13,609 bases of DNA from CAYGVT01 sp964353355 (lineage in GTDB: Archaea > Thermoplasmatota > DTKX01 > GCA-020343715), in NCBI GenBank assembly GCA_964353355.1, contig CAYGVT010000062.1, positions 1-13,609 of the forward strand, in the 5' to 3' direction. Within the stretch, counting starts at the first letter, position 1. Each line of letters begins with the position of its first letter. The position numbers were made by a program, and so were the translations under genes. The notes under the pieces are model-generated. The model was not told where the DNA came from. It did no database searches and saw only the letters and a list, made by a program, of their open reading frames with translations. Positions 1 to 7,575 of the stretch are shown here, in pieces.

Positions 1-1909
1 CGGGCATCGGGGGGGACGTCGCCGTCGCCGCTGCCGTCGTCGCGCCGTGCGCGGCCGGCACCGGCCGGGCCGCGGTCACCGCGCCCAGAGGCCTTCCCTC
101 GAGCAGCCCTCGCACTTGGCGGGGCCCCTCCCTCACGAGCACCACGAGGAAGTGCGCGCAGATGATGCCGCCTGCCACTATCCAGAGCAGGTTGAGCAGC
201 CCAACTGCGGCCATGCCCTGGACGCCGAGGGCCTGGTTGGTCACGTCGATGTAGTCGAAAGTGAAGTGCAGCACGATGGATGCCCACAGGCCCCTCGCGA
301 GGAACAGGTAGCCGAAGAAGATGCCCGTGACCATGGTGGGCGCGGACTTCCAGAAGTCCCAACCGCTGACGTGGGCGAGGCCGAACACCACCGCCTGGAA
401 CACGACGAGCGTCATCGCCGCCGAGTCGATGGGCACGCCCCCGCCCATCACGAACCTCCACCGGGGGACGGGCCTCCTCCTGCCGGAGAGCCGGTAGTAG
501 AGCAGCAGCGGGATGCCAAGCATCAGGACCCGGGAGAGCAGCTCCTCGTAGACGGACGCCTCCGCGAACATCTGCAGCTGCGCCCACAGCGGCGCCTCCT
601 GGAAGGCGGGCACGTTCGTGGGCACCTGGAACAGGCCTAGCAACGCGTAGTATACCATGTACAGGAAGAGCATCCCGAGGAAGATGCGGAAGATGAGCAC
701 CCACCCATTGGAGGTGCGCATGTCCGGGAGGTCCCCCGTGCGCGAGGCCCTGCGCAAGTCCCTGAGGAAGGCGGGCCCGTCGACGAGCACCAGCACTGTG
801 AGCGAGAGCAGGATGGCGGTGACGACGAGCCCGTGCCACCACGCGAACTGCCAGTTGAAGAGCCACATGACCCCGATGGGCGTGGGCACCCAGCTGGCGG
901 CCGTCACGGCGTCGGTCATGTGACCGGACGCGGCGAGCCACGCGCCCCCCCCGAGCACCATGAGGCCCCCGATGGCGAGCATCGCGCCTGTGAACCGCGT
1001 GCCGAAGCCCCCGAGACCCCGCCACCTCCCGTTCCAGCCGGACCACGAGAGCGCCGCCCCGAGGAGGAGCAGGGCCGCGCCGACCGCGATAGCGGATGCG
1101 CCCGACCAGTGCGATTCCCCGTACACGAAGGGCATCATCGTGAACAGCACGCCCTGGCCCTCGTCGCGCAGCGCGGCCTCGGCCACGGGCCCGATGCTCC
1201 AGAGCGCGACCGCGCCCGCGAGCAGCATGAAGGCCGCGAGGGAGAGCACGCCCGCGAGCGCGACCATGTGCGCGAGGCGCTTGAGCATCGCCACCAGGGA
1301 GTCGAATGGGTCGGGTGGGGGTCGCTGCTGCGCATGGGGATGGGGCTGCGCGGGCTGATAGGGATAGGGTTGGGGTTGGAGCTGGGGATAGGAGGGTGGA
1401 TAGGGTGATGGATAGGGTGATGGATAGGAGGGTGGATAGGGTGGTGGATAGGGTGGTGGATAGGATGGTGGATAGGATGATGGATAGGGCGGAGGATAGG
1501 GCTGCGGCTGCGGATGGGGCTGCGGATATTGTTGGGGATAGGGTCGGGGATAGGGTCGGGTCGGGGGCGGAGGCTGGGGTCGGGCATAGGGCGGTGGATA
1601 TGGTTGCGATGGCGGCTGTTGATAGGGCTTGGGGTACGGCTGCGGCAGTGGCTGGGGTGGCTGTCCGGGGCCAGGAGGCGGCTGGGAAGGCTGGGGTGGC
1701 CACATCGCGTAGGGCCACGCGACCGCCTCCCGCGCACGCCTCTCCTCCGCGGCGCGCTCCGCCATCCTCCGGATGGCGGGGTGCTCGCTCTGTGCCGCGC
1801 GCGACCTCATCGGGGCGCCGCAGGATGGGCACGCGAACTCCCGTCCGGTGATGGGGTCGTCGACCTCCGCGCCGCACCGGCCGCACAGGGCCTTCACGCC
1901 CCGTGCCAT
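1..1909 (-). CDS. CPBP (CAAX/Abi-type) intramembrane protease with N-terminal zinc ribbon and Pro/Tyr-rich linker, partial at left edge
   Basis: At least 636 residues are open to the left edge, so the C-terminus is missing. Residues 9-30 form a small zinc ribbon (C9-x2-C12-x14-C27-x2-C30). Residues of about 75-200 are a low-complexity Pro/Tyr/Gln linker, followed by about eight hydrophobic segments. The CPBP glutamic-protease motifs are all present: Y-E455-E456-LLS-R460, FGLA-H513 and H548-FTF-D552. The family includes CAAX prenyl proteases and bacteriocin-immunity proteins that cleave within membranes; the substrate here is unknown. The zinc ribbon probably faces the cytoplasm and may recruit a partner (inference). 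The visible end is an Ala/Thr/Pro-rich tail. The gene diverges from xseA. The first ATG is 1909; a GTG at 1897, giving MKALCGRCG, fits the TATA-like element better as a leaderless start. The protease family call is firm, the exact start is not. Confidence 0.85.
   Translation of the reverse strand, partial: MARGVKALCGRCGAEVDDPITGREFACPSCGAPMRSRAAQSEHPAIRRMAERAAEERRAREAVAWPYAMWPPQPSQPPPGPGQPPQPLPQPYPKPYQQPPSQPYPPPYARPQPPPPTRPYPRPYPQQYPQPHPQPQPYPPPYPSSYPPSYPPPYPPPYPPSYPSPYPSPYPPSYPQLQPQPYPYQPAQPHPHAQQRPPPDPFDSLVAMLKRLAHMVALAGVLSLAAFMLLAGAVALWSIGPVAEAALRDEGQGVLFTMMPFVYGESHWSGASAIAVGAALLLLGAALSWSGWNGRWRGLGGFGTRFTGAMLAIGGLMVLGGGAWLAASGHMTDAVTAASWVPTPIGVMWLFNWQFAWWHGLVVTAILLSLTVLVLVDGPAFLRDLRRASRTGDLPDMRTSNGWVLIFRIFLGMLFLYMVYYALLGLFQVPTNVPAFQEAPLWAQLQMFAEASVYEELLSRVLMLGIPLLLYYRLSGRRRPVPRWRFVMGGGVPIDSAAMTLVVFQAVVFGLAHVSGWDFWKSAPTMVTGIFFGYLFLARGLWASIVLHFTFDYIDVTNQALGVQGMAAVGLLNLLWIVAGGIICAHFLVVLVREGPRQVRGLLEGRPLGAVTAARPVPAAHGATTAAATATSPPMP
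1386..1505. repeat. 12-bp minisatellite inside the protease linker
   Basis: Ten units of 12 bases lie in perfect phase, each beginning GGATAGG on the plus strand (consensus GGATAGGGTGGT, with variants at the last five positions). On the minus strand each unit encodes four residues of the type P-P-S/P-Y, giving a run of PPSY/PPPY motifs. Less regular PY-rich sequence extends to about 1665. Unit length is a multiple of three, so changes in copy number keep the reading frame. Confidence 0.9.
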
Positions 1910-1920
1910 GCCCTCGTCGG

Positions 1921-1927
1921 ATATTAA
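1921..1927 (-). promoter_or_regulatory. TATA-like element for the CPBP protease gene
   Basis: On the minus strand this reads TTAATAT within a GC-rich surround. Its centre is 27 bases upstream of the GTG at 1897 and only 15 upstream of the ATG at 1909. Archaeal TATA boxes lie about 26 bases before the transcript start, so this element would suit a leaderless GTG start. The TATATA element at 1979-1988 could instead serve this gene with a leader of about 45 bases. Confidence 0.4.
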
Positions 1928-1978
1928 GCCCACCGCCAGCAGCTGGAGGGCCACATTCGCCGGTCCCCCCCCTCGGGT

Positions 1979-1988
1979 CTATATATGG
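1979..1988 (+). promoter_or_regulatory. TATA box of xseAB
   Basis: CTATATATGG stands out in very GC-rich sequence and matches an archaeal TATA box. A transcript start about 26 bases downstream would fall near 2008, leaving a leader of about ten bases before the ATG at 2018. The in-frame ATG at 1985 lies inside this box, which argues against it as the start of xseA. Confidence 0.65.
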
Positions 1989-2017
1989 CCCCACGGACAT
2001 TACCACGGGGAACCACC

Positions 2018-3280
2018 ATGGCCCGGCAGCAGCGCGACCTCCAGTCCTTCCTCGGCGGGCCCGAGCCAGGGCAGGGAGGCGAGCCCGTCCAGCCCGGGGG
2101 GGCGGGCGGGTCGCGCGTCATGTCCGTGACCGAGCTCACGGGCGTCATCGCCGGTCTCATCGAGGCCGAGCCGTCGCTGCAGGACGCGCGCGTGACGGGA
2201 GAGGTCTCGGACGTGCGCCTCTCCTCCAAGGGCCACCTCTACTTCACGCTCAAGGACGAGGGCTCGCAGGTCCCCTGCGTCATGTTCGGCCGCGCGGGGG
2301 CGCGCGTGCAGCAGGAGCTCAAGGATGGCGACCGCGTCGTCGTGCATGGCCGCGTCGAGGTCTACCCGCCGTACGGCAAGTATCAGCTCATCGTCGATTC
2401 GGTCACCCGGCGCGGCGTGGGCGACCTCTACCAGCGCTACCTGGAGCTCAAATCCAAGCTCGAGCGCGAGGGGCTCTTCGCCCCCGAGCGCAAGCGCCCG
2501 CTACCGGCGCTGCCGCGCCGCATCGGGGTCGTCACGTCCTCCACGGGCGCGGTGTTCCACGACATCGTCCGCGTCATCCGTCGCCGCTGGCCCCACGTGC
2601 GAGTGACGCTCGCGCACGCGTCCGTGCAGGGCGACGCGGCCCCGCCGGAGCTCGTGGCGGCCCTCGGGCGCCTCTGCGGCCTGGGGGACGTCGACGTCAT
2701 CATCATCGGCCGCGGCGGCGGCTCCTTCGAGGACCTGTTCGCCTTCAACGACGAGGCGCTCGCGCGCGCCATCGCCGCCTCCCCCGTCCCCGTCGTTTCC
2801 GCGGTAGGCCACGAGACCGACTTCACGATAGCCGACTTCGTCGCCGACGTGCGCGCGCCCACACCATCGGCCGCGGCCGAGCTGGTCGTGCCGGTGGGCG
2901 CCGAGGAGGAGAGGCGCATCACGACCCACCTCGGCCGCCTGCGCGTCGCGCTCGTGAAGGCGATCGAGCTCGGGAAGCAGCGGCTCGACGACCTGGACAG
3001 GCGGCTCGCGACCGAGCTGCGCCACCAGCTCGGCCGGCGAGCGGACGCGCTGCGGGCCCTGGGGGCCCGCCTCGAGGCCCTTGGTCCGATGTCGACGCTC
3101 AGGCGGGGCTACGCCATCGCGCTCGACGCCGGGGGCGGCCTGGTGTCGAGCGTCGCCCAGATGGCGGAGGGCGACGCGCTCGAGCTCGTCCTCGCGGACG
3201 GGCGCGTGGACGCCGGCGTGAGGCGGGTCAGGCCGGGCGCGCGGGAAGACCGTGGCGAAGGAGGAGAGGGAGGGGCCTAG
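2018..3280 (+). CDS. xseA: Exonuclease VII large subunit
   Basis: A 420-residue catalytic subunit of exonuclease VII, the metal-independent single-strand nuclease that degrades ssDNA from both ends to oligonucleotides. An OB-fold that binds ssDNA spans about residues 36-128 (VTELTGVIAGLI through YGKYQLIVDSV). The catalytic core has SSTGAVFHDI near 174, GRGGGSFEDLFAFNDE near 231 and GHETDFTIADF near 264, followed by RAPTPSAAAE; these are hallmark XseA motifs. The helical segment between the core and the C-terminal LRRGYAIALD motif (near 354) is only about 60 residues, shorter than in E. coli XseA (456 residues in all). The start at 2018 is preferred over 1985, which overlaps the TATA box. xseB follows after 20 bases. 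The family is mainly bacterial, so ancient transfer into this lineage is plausible. Identification is confident. Confidence 0.95.
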   Translation: MARQQRDLQSFLGGPEPGQGGEPVQPGGAGGSRVMSVTELTGVIAGLIEAEPSLQDARVTGEVSDVRLSSKGHLYFTLKDEGSQVPCVMFGRAGARVQQELKDGDRVVVHGRVEVYPPYGKYQLIVDSVTRRGVGDLYQRYLELKSKLEREGLFAPERKRPLPALPRRIGVVTSSTGAVFHDIVRVIRRRWPHVRVTLAHASVQGDAAPPELVAALGRLCGLGDVDVIIIGRGGGSFEDLFAFNDEALARAIAASPVPVVSAVGHETDFTIADFVADVRAPTPSAAAELVVPVGAEEERRITTHLGRLRVALVKAIELGKQRLDDLDRRLATELRHQLGRRADALRALGARLEALGPMSTLRRGYAIALDAGGGLVSSVAQMAEGDALELVLADGRVDAGVRRVRPGAREDRGEGGEGGA

Positions 3281-3285
3281 GCCCC
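3272..3285 (+). promoter_or_regulatory. Perfect 14-bp palindrome over the xseA stop codon
   Basis: GGGGCCTAGGCCCC is a perfect palindrome with the xseA TAG at its centre. In RNA it could form a five-pair GC hairpin with a CUAG loop. It ends four bases before the xseB ribosome-binding sequence GAGGTG (3289-3294), so it could affect xseB translation or mRNA stability. In such GC-rich DNA chance is also possible. Confidence 0.4.
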
Positions 3286-3300
3286 GGCGAGGTGCCGAGC

Positions 3301-3570
3301 ATGGCGACCAAGGACAAGGGGGAGGCGGGGAAGGACGAGGGGGAGCTCACCTACGAACAGGCGCTGGGGAGGCTCGAGGCCATCGTCAGGCGCCTCGAGG
3401 GGGGCAACCTCCCGCTGGACGAGTTGCTCCGGCTCTTCGAGGAGGGGGGCGCGCTGGGCAAGGTGTGCCAGGCGCGCCTCGCGGACGCGGAGCTGCGCAT
3501 CGAGAGGTTGGTCGGGGACACCGGCGCGACGGAGCGGATGCAACTCGAGGGCGACGACCCCGAGGGTTGA
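3301..3570 (+). CDS. xseB: Exonuclease VII small subunit
   Basis: An 89-residue protein, close to the usual 70-90 for XseB. Residues of about 15-70 match the XseB helical hairpin: TYEQALGRLEAIVRRLEGG, then LPLDELLRLFEEG, then CQARLADAELRIERL. XseB is a non-catalytic helical subunit; several copies bind the helical region of XseA and are needed for activity. The ATG is preceded by GAGGTG with a six-base spacer. The charged Lys/Glu/Gly N-terminal extension of about 15 residues is slightly unusual. It lies 20 bases behind xseA and is probably co-transcribed. It ends opposite the convergent regulator gene, with only 24 bases between them. Confidence 0.93.
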   Translation: MATKDKGEAGKDEGELTYEQALGRLEAIVRRLEGGNLPLDELLRLFEEGGALGKVCQARLADAELRIERLVGDTGATERMQLEGDDPEG

Positions 3571-3590
3571 GCGGCGCGCCCGCGCGCCGC
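3571..3590. terminator. GC hairpin between convergent genes
   Basis: GCGGCGCG and CGCGCCGC form a perfect eight-pair stem with a four-base loop. It starts immediately after the xseB stop, five bases before the end of the convergent regulator gene. It reads the same on both strands, so it could mark the 3' ends of both transcripts. There is no T-run, which archaeal termination normally uses, so its role as a terminator is inferred from placement. Confidence 0.45.
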
Positions 3591-3594
3591 GACC

Positions 3595-6500
3595 TCAGAT
3601 CATCGCGACCGCGGCCTCGACCGGGTAGACGCGCACGTGGCGGCCATCCTCCTCGAGGGTGATGAGACCGCCCTCGCTGAGGAGCTTGAGGTGGTAGGAG
3701 ATGACGTTGGGCCGCCTGTTCATGGCGGTGGCGATCTCGCCCACCGTGATGCCCGGGATGCGCTTGCAGATGCGGACTATGTCCGCCTGCGTGTCCGACA
3801 GGTGCAGCTTGCCGCGCCTCGGGGGAGGGAGGCCCGTCGGGTAGAAGCACCGGAACAGGCCCTCGCGTATGGAGTAGACGAACCCCTCGCGCTCGAGCAC
3901 CTGCAGGTGATAGGTGAGCGTGCCGTCGGCGAGGTCCAGGTTGTCGCGCAGCAGCGTGTAGTTGCACCCGGGGTTGGCCATCACGTAACCTTGGATGAGG
4001 CCGCGGGTGCGCTGGTCGAGGATCTTCTCCTTGCGGAGCTTCGTGTAGAGCGGCAGGAACAGCAGCATGAGGCCGTACCGGCCCACCTCCGTGGACGCGA
4101 CGATGCCGGCGAGCGCGAGCAGGACCGTGCCCGTGGCCGCCGCCTCCCAGGGGACGTCGAGGCTGGGCGCGGGGAGCACCTCCAGGGTGATGGCCTCCTC
4201 GCCCTCGTTGCCGGCCCTGTCGATGACGTACACGCGCAGCTCCTGCTCGCCGCTCGGAAGCTCGACCGTGAGATGGAACGACCCGTCGGCCTCGAGCTTG
4301 GTCATGAGCCCGTTGACCCACACGACCCTCGCGCCCGGCTCGGTCCGGCCGCGCACCTCGAGGGGCTCGGTCGTGACGCGCATGCCGTCCGAGAGGCCAT
4401 CGAGCGTGATGAAGGGCGCCGTCGTGTCCAGCACGAGGTCGAGGACCGCCTCGGCGTGGTTGCCGGCGGGGTCCTCCGCCCGGATTGACACGCGGTGGGG
4501 CCCGTCCCCGCCCATCAGCATGGCCTCGACCAGCAGGCGGCCGAAGCCCGCATCGCGCGCCTCGCGCGGCTCGCCGTCGATGAGCAGCGCGCACGGGGAC
4601 TCGCTCACGCGCACGAGGAGCTGGACCATGACCGTGCTCACGTATTCCCCGCCCTTGGGCGAGATGATGGTGAGCGTCGGTGGGGCCGTGTCGCGCACGA
4701 CCGTGACCGTGAGCCGTCCCTCGTTGCCCGCGAGGTCGGTGGCCACGAGCGTCGAGTCCTTCCGCCCGTCGTCCTGGAACTCGAACGTGAAGGTCAACCT
4801 GTCGCCCGCGAGCGTCGTCGGCAGCCCGTCACGCGTGATGCGCAGCAGCGCCTCGGAGGCGACGACCTCGACCGCGACCGTGTCCTGGGTGGTGTAGAAC
4901 GGGTTGGAGGCCGGCCGTGCGACCGAGAGCCGGGGCGCGACCAGGTCCAGGATGACCACGTAGTCCGCGCGCTCGCGGTTGCCCGCGGCGTCCCACGCCT
5001 CGACGCGCACCGTCTGGCGCCCCTCGCGCAGCTCGACCGTCGTACCGAAGGTCTGGTTGGCCAGCACGCCCACTACCTGCCCGTCCACGCGCACGCTCGC
5101 CTCGGCGTCATCGATGTGGCCCTCGACCACGAGCACGGGGACGCTCACGTAGGCGGGCGCGTCGCGCCGCAGCCCCTCGACCTCGAACATGGGCGGGTCC
5201 GTGTCGAGCTCGACGACGATGCGCTTCTGGTCCACGTTCATGAACGGGTCGTGGCTCTCTAAGAACAGCTCGATGGGGCCCTGGTGCGGGAGCTCGATGG
5301 CGGTGGTGTAGAACTGGCCCCTCCCGTCCACGGGCAGGGACACGGAGACGCCCTCGATGCGCACCAGGACCTCGGTGGCATAGCCGCCAGCGGTGCCGCT
5401 GATGGTCACGTGCTGGTCGTTGGTGAGCTCGCCGTCGTGGGGGCTGAGGATGGTGATCGTCGGGGGGGTGACGTCGACCAGGATGTTGTTCGTGTCGAGC
5501 CACCCGCGGTTGCCCGCGAGGTCCCACGCCTCGATGCGGACGCGCATGTAGTTGCCGGTGAGGTTGATGGTCGCCGCGAACCGGCCGTCCGCGAACTCGA
5601 TGCTCTGGCTGCTGTCGTTCTGCATGGCGGTGGTCAGGAGGACCCACTGCACCATCTCGAGGCCGGAGCCAGCGTCGGACACGGAGCCGGCGACGGAGAT
5701 GATGGGCTCGCTCACGACCAGCTTGAGCGACGGGTCGTACCTCATGGCGGGGGCGACGTCGTCGTGGAACTGCAGCTCGACCCGGTCCGTCGTCCACGGG
5801 TCGGTCGGGGCATGCGTCCGGAACACATGGCCCTGCAGCTCGAGCCTGCCCACGAGCAGGTGGAACTCGACCCTGCTCTTGAGGAGCTCCCCTGCGGTGG
5901 TGCGCTGCGCGTACGCCTCGAGCAGCCGCATCCTCGGGTAGTCGGTGCTGCCGATGACGTAGGTGTCGGTGTCCCAGGCCGTGCCGTTGGTCACGTCGAG
6001 CTCGACCAATCCCGTCCTGACGGGGATCCGCGGAGTGTTCCACCAGTAGACGCCGGTGATCTCGATGGTGCGCTGCGCGTTGAGCCAGGCCTGGGCGTCG
6101 GCGGCCGCGGGGTCCAACCGCACCAGGTCCAGGTCGGCATCGCAGTCCACGAGGTCCACGAACGCCTCGTCGCCGACGAGGACCGGCACGCCCGTGGACG
6201 AGAGGTCGCAGCCCGTGACAGAGAGCGCGGCCTTACGTGCGACGATGCCCCTCGACGCCCCGATGACCTCCACGTCCGTGACCGTGGCGGGCGGCCTGCC
6301 CGCGCGGCCCGCGATGCTCAGGCCAATCTCGGTGGTGTCTAGCGTGGCGCCGTCGAGCACCATGCCGGAGAAGTCCCCGGTGGCGAGCAGCCCGTAGGGT
6401 CCGGTGACGACCAGGTCGCGGACCTCGAGCCGTCCGTCGACGCCGGACACGCGCAGCTGCACGGCGTAGTCGGGCCAGGAGGAGACCGTTATGCCGTTCA

Positions 6501-7416
6501 TCACGACGGACCCGCGGTAGGGGGAGGTCAGATTGAGCTCCACGGCGCCGACGGTGAGGTCGCAGCCCTGGAGCGAGACGTCGACCTCAAGGTCGCCGAT
6601 GTCGTCCCGGGAGGTCATCACCAGGGAGGACGAGTCGAACTCGCACCCCACGAGGGTGACGCTCATCGTCGGGCGCCATCCATTGGCCTCGGGGAGCAGG
6701 TCGGCGCGCACGAAGGTGCAGTCGGTCGCGAGGAGCCTCGCGAGGACCGGCAGCCCTCCGTAGAGGTCCTTGAAGCGCACGTCGCGCGCGACCACGTCGC
6801 CGTCGAGGAGGGCCACGCGGGCGTAGGCGCCCTCGGCCCACGAGAGGCTCGCGTCGATGGTCGAGCTCGTCATGTTCACGGACCCGATCGTGGACATGAC
6901 AGCGTGATGGAGCCACACCGTGGAGCGGTGGATGCCCAGGGAGCCCTGCACGTCGACCGTCGAGAGGTCGTCGGGCGAGGTGCCCCTGACCGTGAGGGAG
7001 GCGTCCCGCACCTGCAACGAGGCCATGCCCTGGATGAACGTGTCGGTGTTCAGGAGCCTCGTGGTCCCCTCGAGGCCCAAGGATCCCGGGCCCTCGACGA
7101 CGATGCTGCCGTGGCGCGTTGAGGAGACCGAGGTGCCGTTCAGGACGAGCGCGCCGCGCACGACGGCCACGCGCATGAAGGCCGTGGAGTTGGTGAACCT
7201 GAGGTCGCACCCGATGAGCTCGAGCCGACCGTTAAGCTCGACGGTCAGTGTGCCGGCGACGTTGATGGTCTCGCCGACGATGGGGGACTGGGGGTCCGAC
7301 ACCCGCCAGTCCTGATAGTCCCTAGCGGCCTCGGCCTCGCCGTGGGCGATGGCGAGCGCGGCCAGCGCGCCCAGCGCCAGCAGCAGGGCGAGCCTTCGGG
7401 TCCTTGGACCGTCCAT
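3595..7416 (-). CDS. Giant membrane-anchored one-component regulator: beta-helix and Ig-like ectodomain, TM segment, two winged-helix domains
   Basis: The 1273 residues begin with a signal peptide (MDGPRTRRLALLLALGALAA...). Residues of about 40-430 contain repeated short strands with recurring G-C-[DE] turns (LIGCDLRF, VTLVGCEF, VSLQGCDL, LSVTGCDL), suggesting a right-handed beta-helix. About 430-565 is unassigned. About 565-1080 holds six Ig-like modules marked by T-P-P-T-I-T-I-L-S-P-type starts and A-x-D-x-A-G-N-x ends. A hydrophobic segment lies near 1097-1125, then PLYTKLRKEK. Two cytoplasmic winged helices follow: about 1137-1195 (NPGCNYTLLRDNL, GTLTYHLQVLEREG) and about 1203-1268 (ITVGEIATAMNRRPNVISYHLKLLSEGG). 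Many N-x-S/T sequons support export of the front part. The role is inferred: sensing a surface ligand or stress and binding DNA from the membrane. AGGAG eight bases upstream supports the ATG at 7416. The gene diverges from the surface protein gene at 7752. Ligand and target are unknown. Confidence 0.88.
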   Translation of the reverse strand: MDGPRTRRLALLLALGALAALAIAHGEAEAARDYQDWRVSDPQSPIVGETINVAGTLTVELNGRLELIGCDLRFTNSTAFMRVAVVRGALVLNGTSVSSTRHGSIVVEGPGSLGLEGTTRLLNTDTFIQGMASLQVRDASLTVRGTSPDDLSTVDVQGSLGIHRSTVWLHHAVMSTIGSVNMTSSTIDASLSWAEGAYARVALLDGDVVARDVRFKDLYGGLPVLARLLATDCTFVRADLLPEANGWRPTMSVTLVGCEFDSSSLVMTSRDDIGDLEVDVSLQGCDLTVGAVELNLTSPYRGSVVMNGITVSSWPDYAVQLRVSGVDGRLEVRDLVVTGPYGLLATGDFSGMVLDGATLDTTEIGLSIAGRAGRPPATVTDVEVIGASRGIVARKAALSVTGCDLSSTGVPVLVGDEAFVDLVDCDADLDLVRLDPAAADAQAWLNAQRTIEITGVYWWNTPRIPVRTGLVELDVTNGTAWDTDTYVIGSTDYPRMRLLEAYAQRTTAGELLKSRVEFHLLVGRLELQGHVFRTHAPTDPWTTDRVELQFHDDVAPAMRYDPSLKLVVSEPIISVAGSVSDAGSGLEMVQWVLLTTAMQNDSSQSIEFADGRFAATINLTGNYMRVRIEAWDLAGNRGWLDTNNILVDVTPPTITILSPHDGELTNDQHVTISGTAGGYATEVLVRIEGVSVSLPVDGRGQFYTTAIELPHQGPIELFLESHDPFMNVDQKRIVVELDTDPPMFEVEGLRRDAPAYVSVPVLVVEGHIDDAEASVRVDGQVVGVLANQTFGTTVELREGRQTVRVEAWDAAGNRERADYVVILDLVAPRLSVARPASNPFYTTQDTVAVEVVASEALLRITRDGLPTTLAGDRLTFTFEFQDDGRKDSTLVATDLAGNEGRLTVTVVRDTAPPTLTIISPKGGEYVSTVMVQLLVRVSESPCALLIDGEPREARDAGFGRLLVEAMLMGGDGPHRVSIRAEDPAGNHAEAVLDLVLDTTAPFITLDGLSDGMRVTTEPLEVRGRTEPGARVVWVNGLMTKLEADGSFHLTVELPSGEQELRVYVIDRAGNEGEEAITLEVLPAPSLDVPWEAAATGTVLLALAGIVASTEVGRYGLMLLFLPLYTKLRKEKILDQRTRGLIQGYVMANPGCNYTLLRDNLDLADGTLTYHLQVLEREGFVYSIREGLFRCFYPTGLPPPRRGKLHLSDTQADIVRICKRIPGITVGEIATAMNRRPNVISYHLKLLSEGGLITLEEDGRHVRVYPVEAAVAMI

Positions 7417-7458
7417 GATGGGTGCTCCTGAGCGGGGATGGCTTCGCGTTGGGCGCAC

Positions 7459-7470
7459 AAGTAGTTTTCG
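7459..7470 (-). promoter_or_regulatory. Candidate BRE/TATA element of the regulator gene
   Basis: On the minus strand this reads CGAAAACTACTT, a purine-rich BRE-like start running into an A/T-rich core. A transcript start about 26 bases on would leave a leader of about 20 bases holding the AGGAG at 7429-7425 and the ATG at 7416. A similar CGAAAAGTAGAT lies at 7705-7716 on the plus strand. The match to a TATA box is loose. Confidence 0.35.
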
Positions 7471-7502
7471 GGTCGCAACCACCTGGCGCGGGCTGGGCGT
7501 GG

Positions 7503-7518
7503 GGGCGCTTCGGCGCCC
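7503..7518 (+). other. Stable C(UUCG)G hairpin
   Basis: GGGCGC-TTCG-GCGCCC forms a perfect six-pair stem closed by a C(UUCG)G tetraloop if transcribed on the plus strand. It lies upstream of the plus-strand TATA elements and of the minus-strand promoter candidate, so neither main mRNA obviously contains it. Its role is unknown. Confidence 0.4.
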
Positions 7519-7575
7519 GCTATGCCCCGCCGCAACGACGCGCACCGGGACCGACCTCGGAGGGCCCCTGGACGT

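Noticed and set aside
1386..1505. Possible CRISPR array from the short regular repeats
   Set aside because: Units are 12 bases with no spacers and they encode an in-frame Pro/Tyr linker, so this is a minisatellite.
1306..1851. Plus-strand frame with MDRVMDR/VVDR repeats
   Set aside because: The repeats mirror the minisatellite read on the wrong strand. The minus strand gives a zinc ribbon, linker and protease in one frame.
1903..3300. Arg/Ala-rich frame running through xseA in the same frame as xseB
   Set aside because: Only its last 89 codons (xseB, from 3301) are real; the upstream part is out of frame with xseA and of shadow composition.
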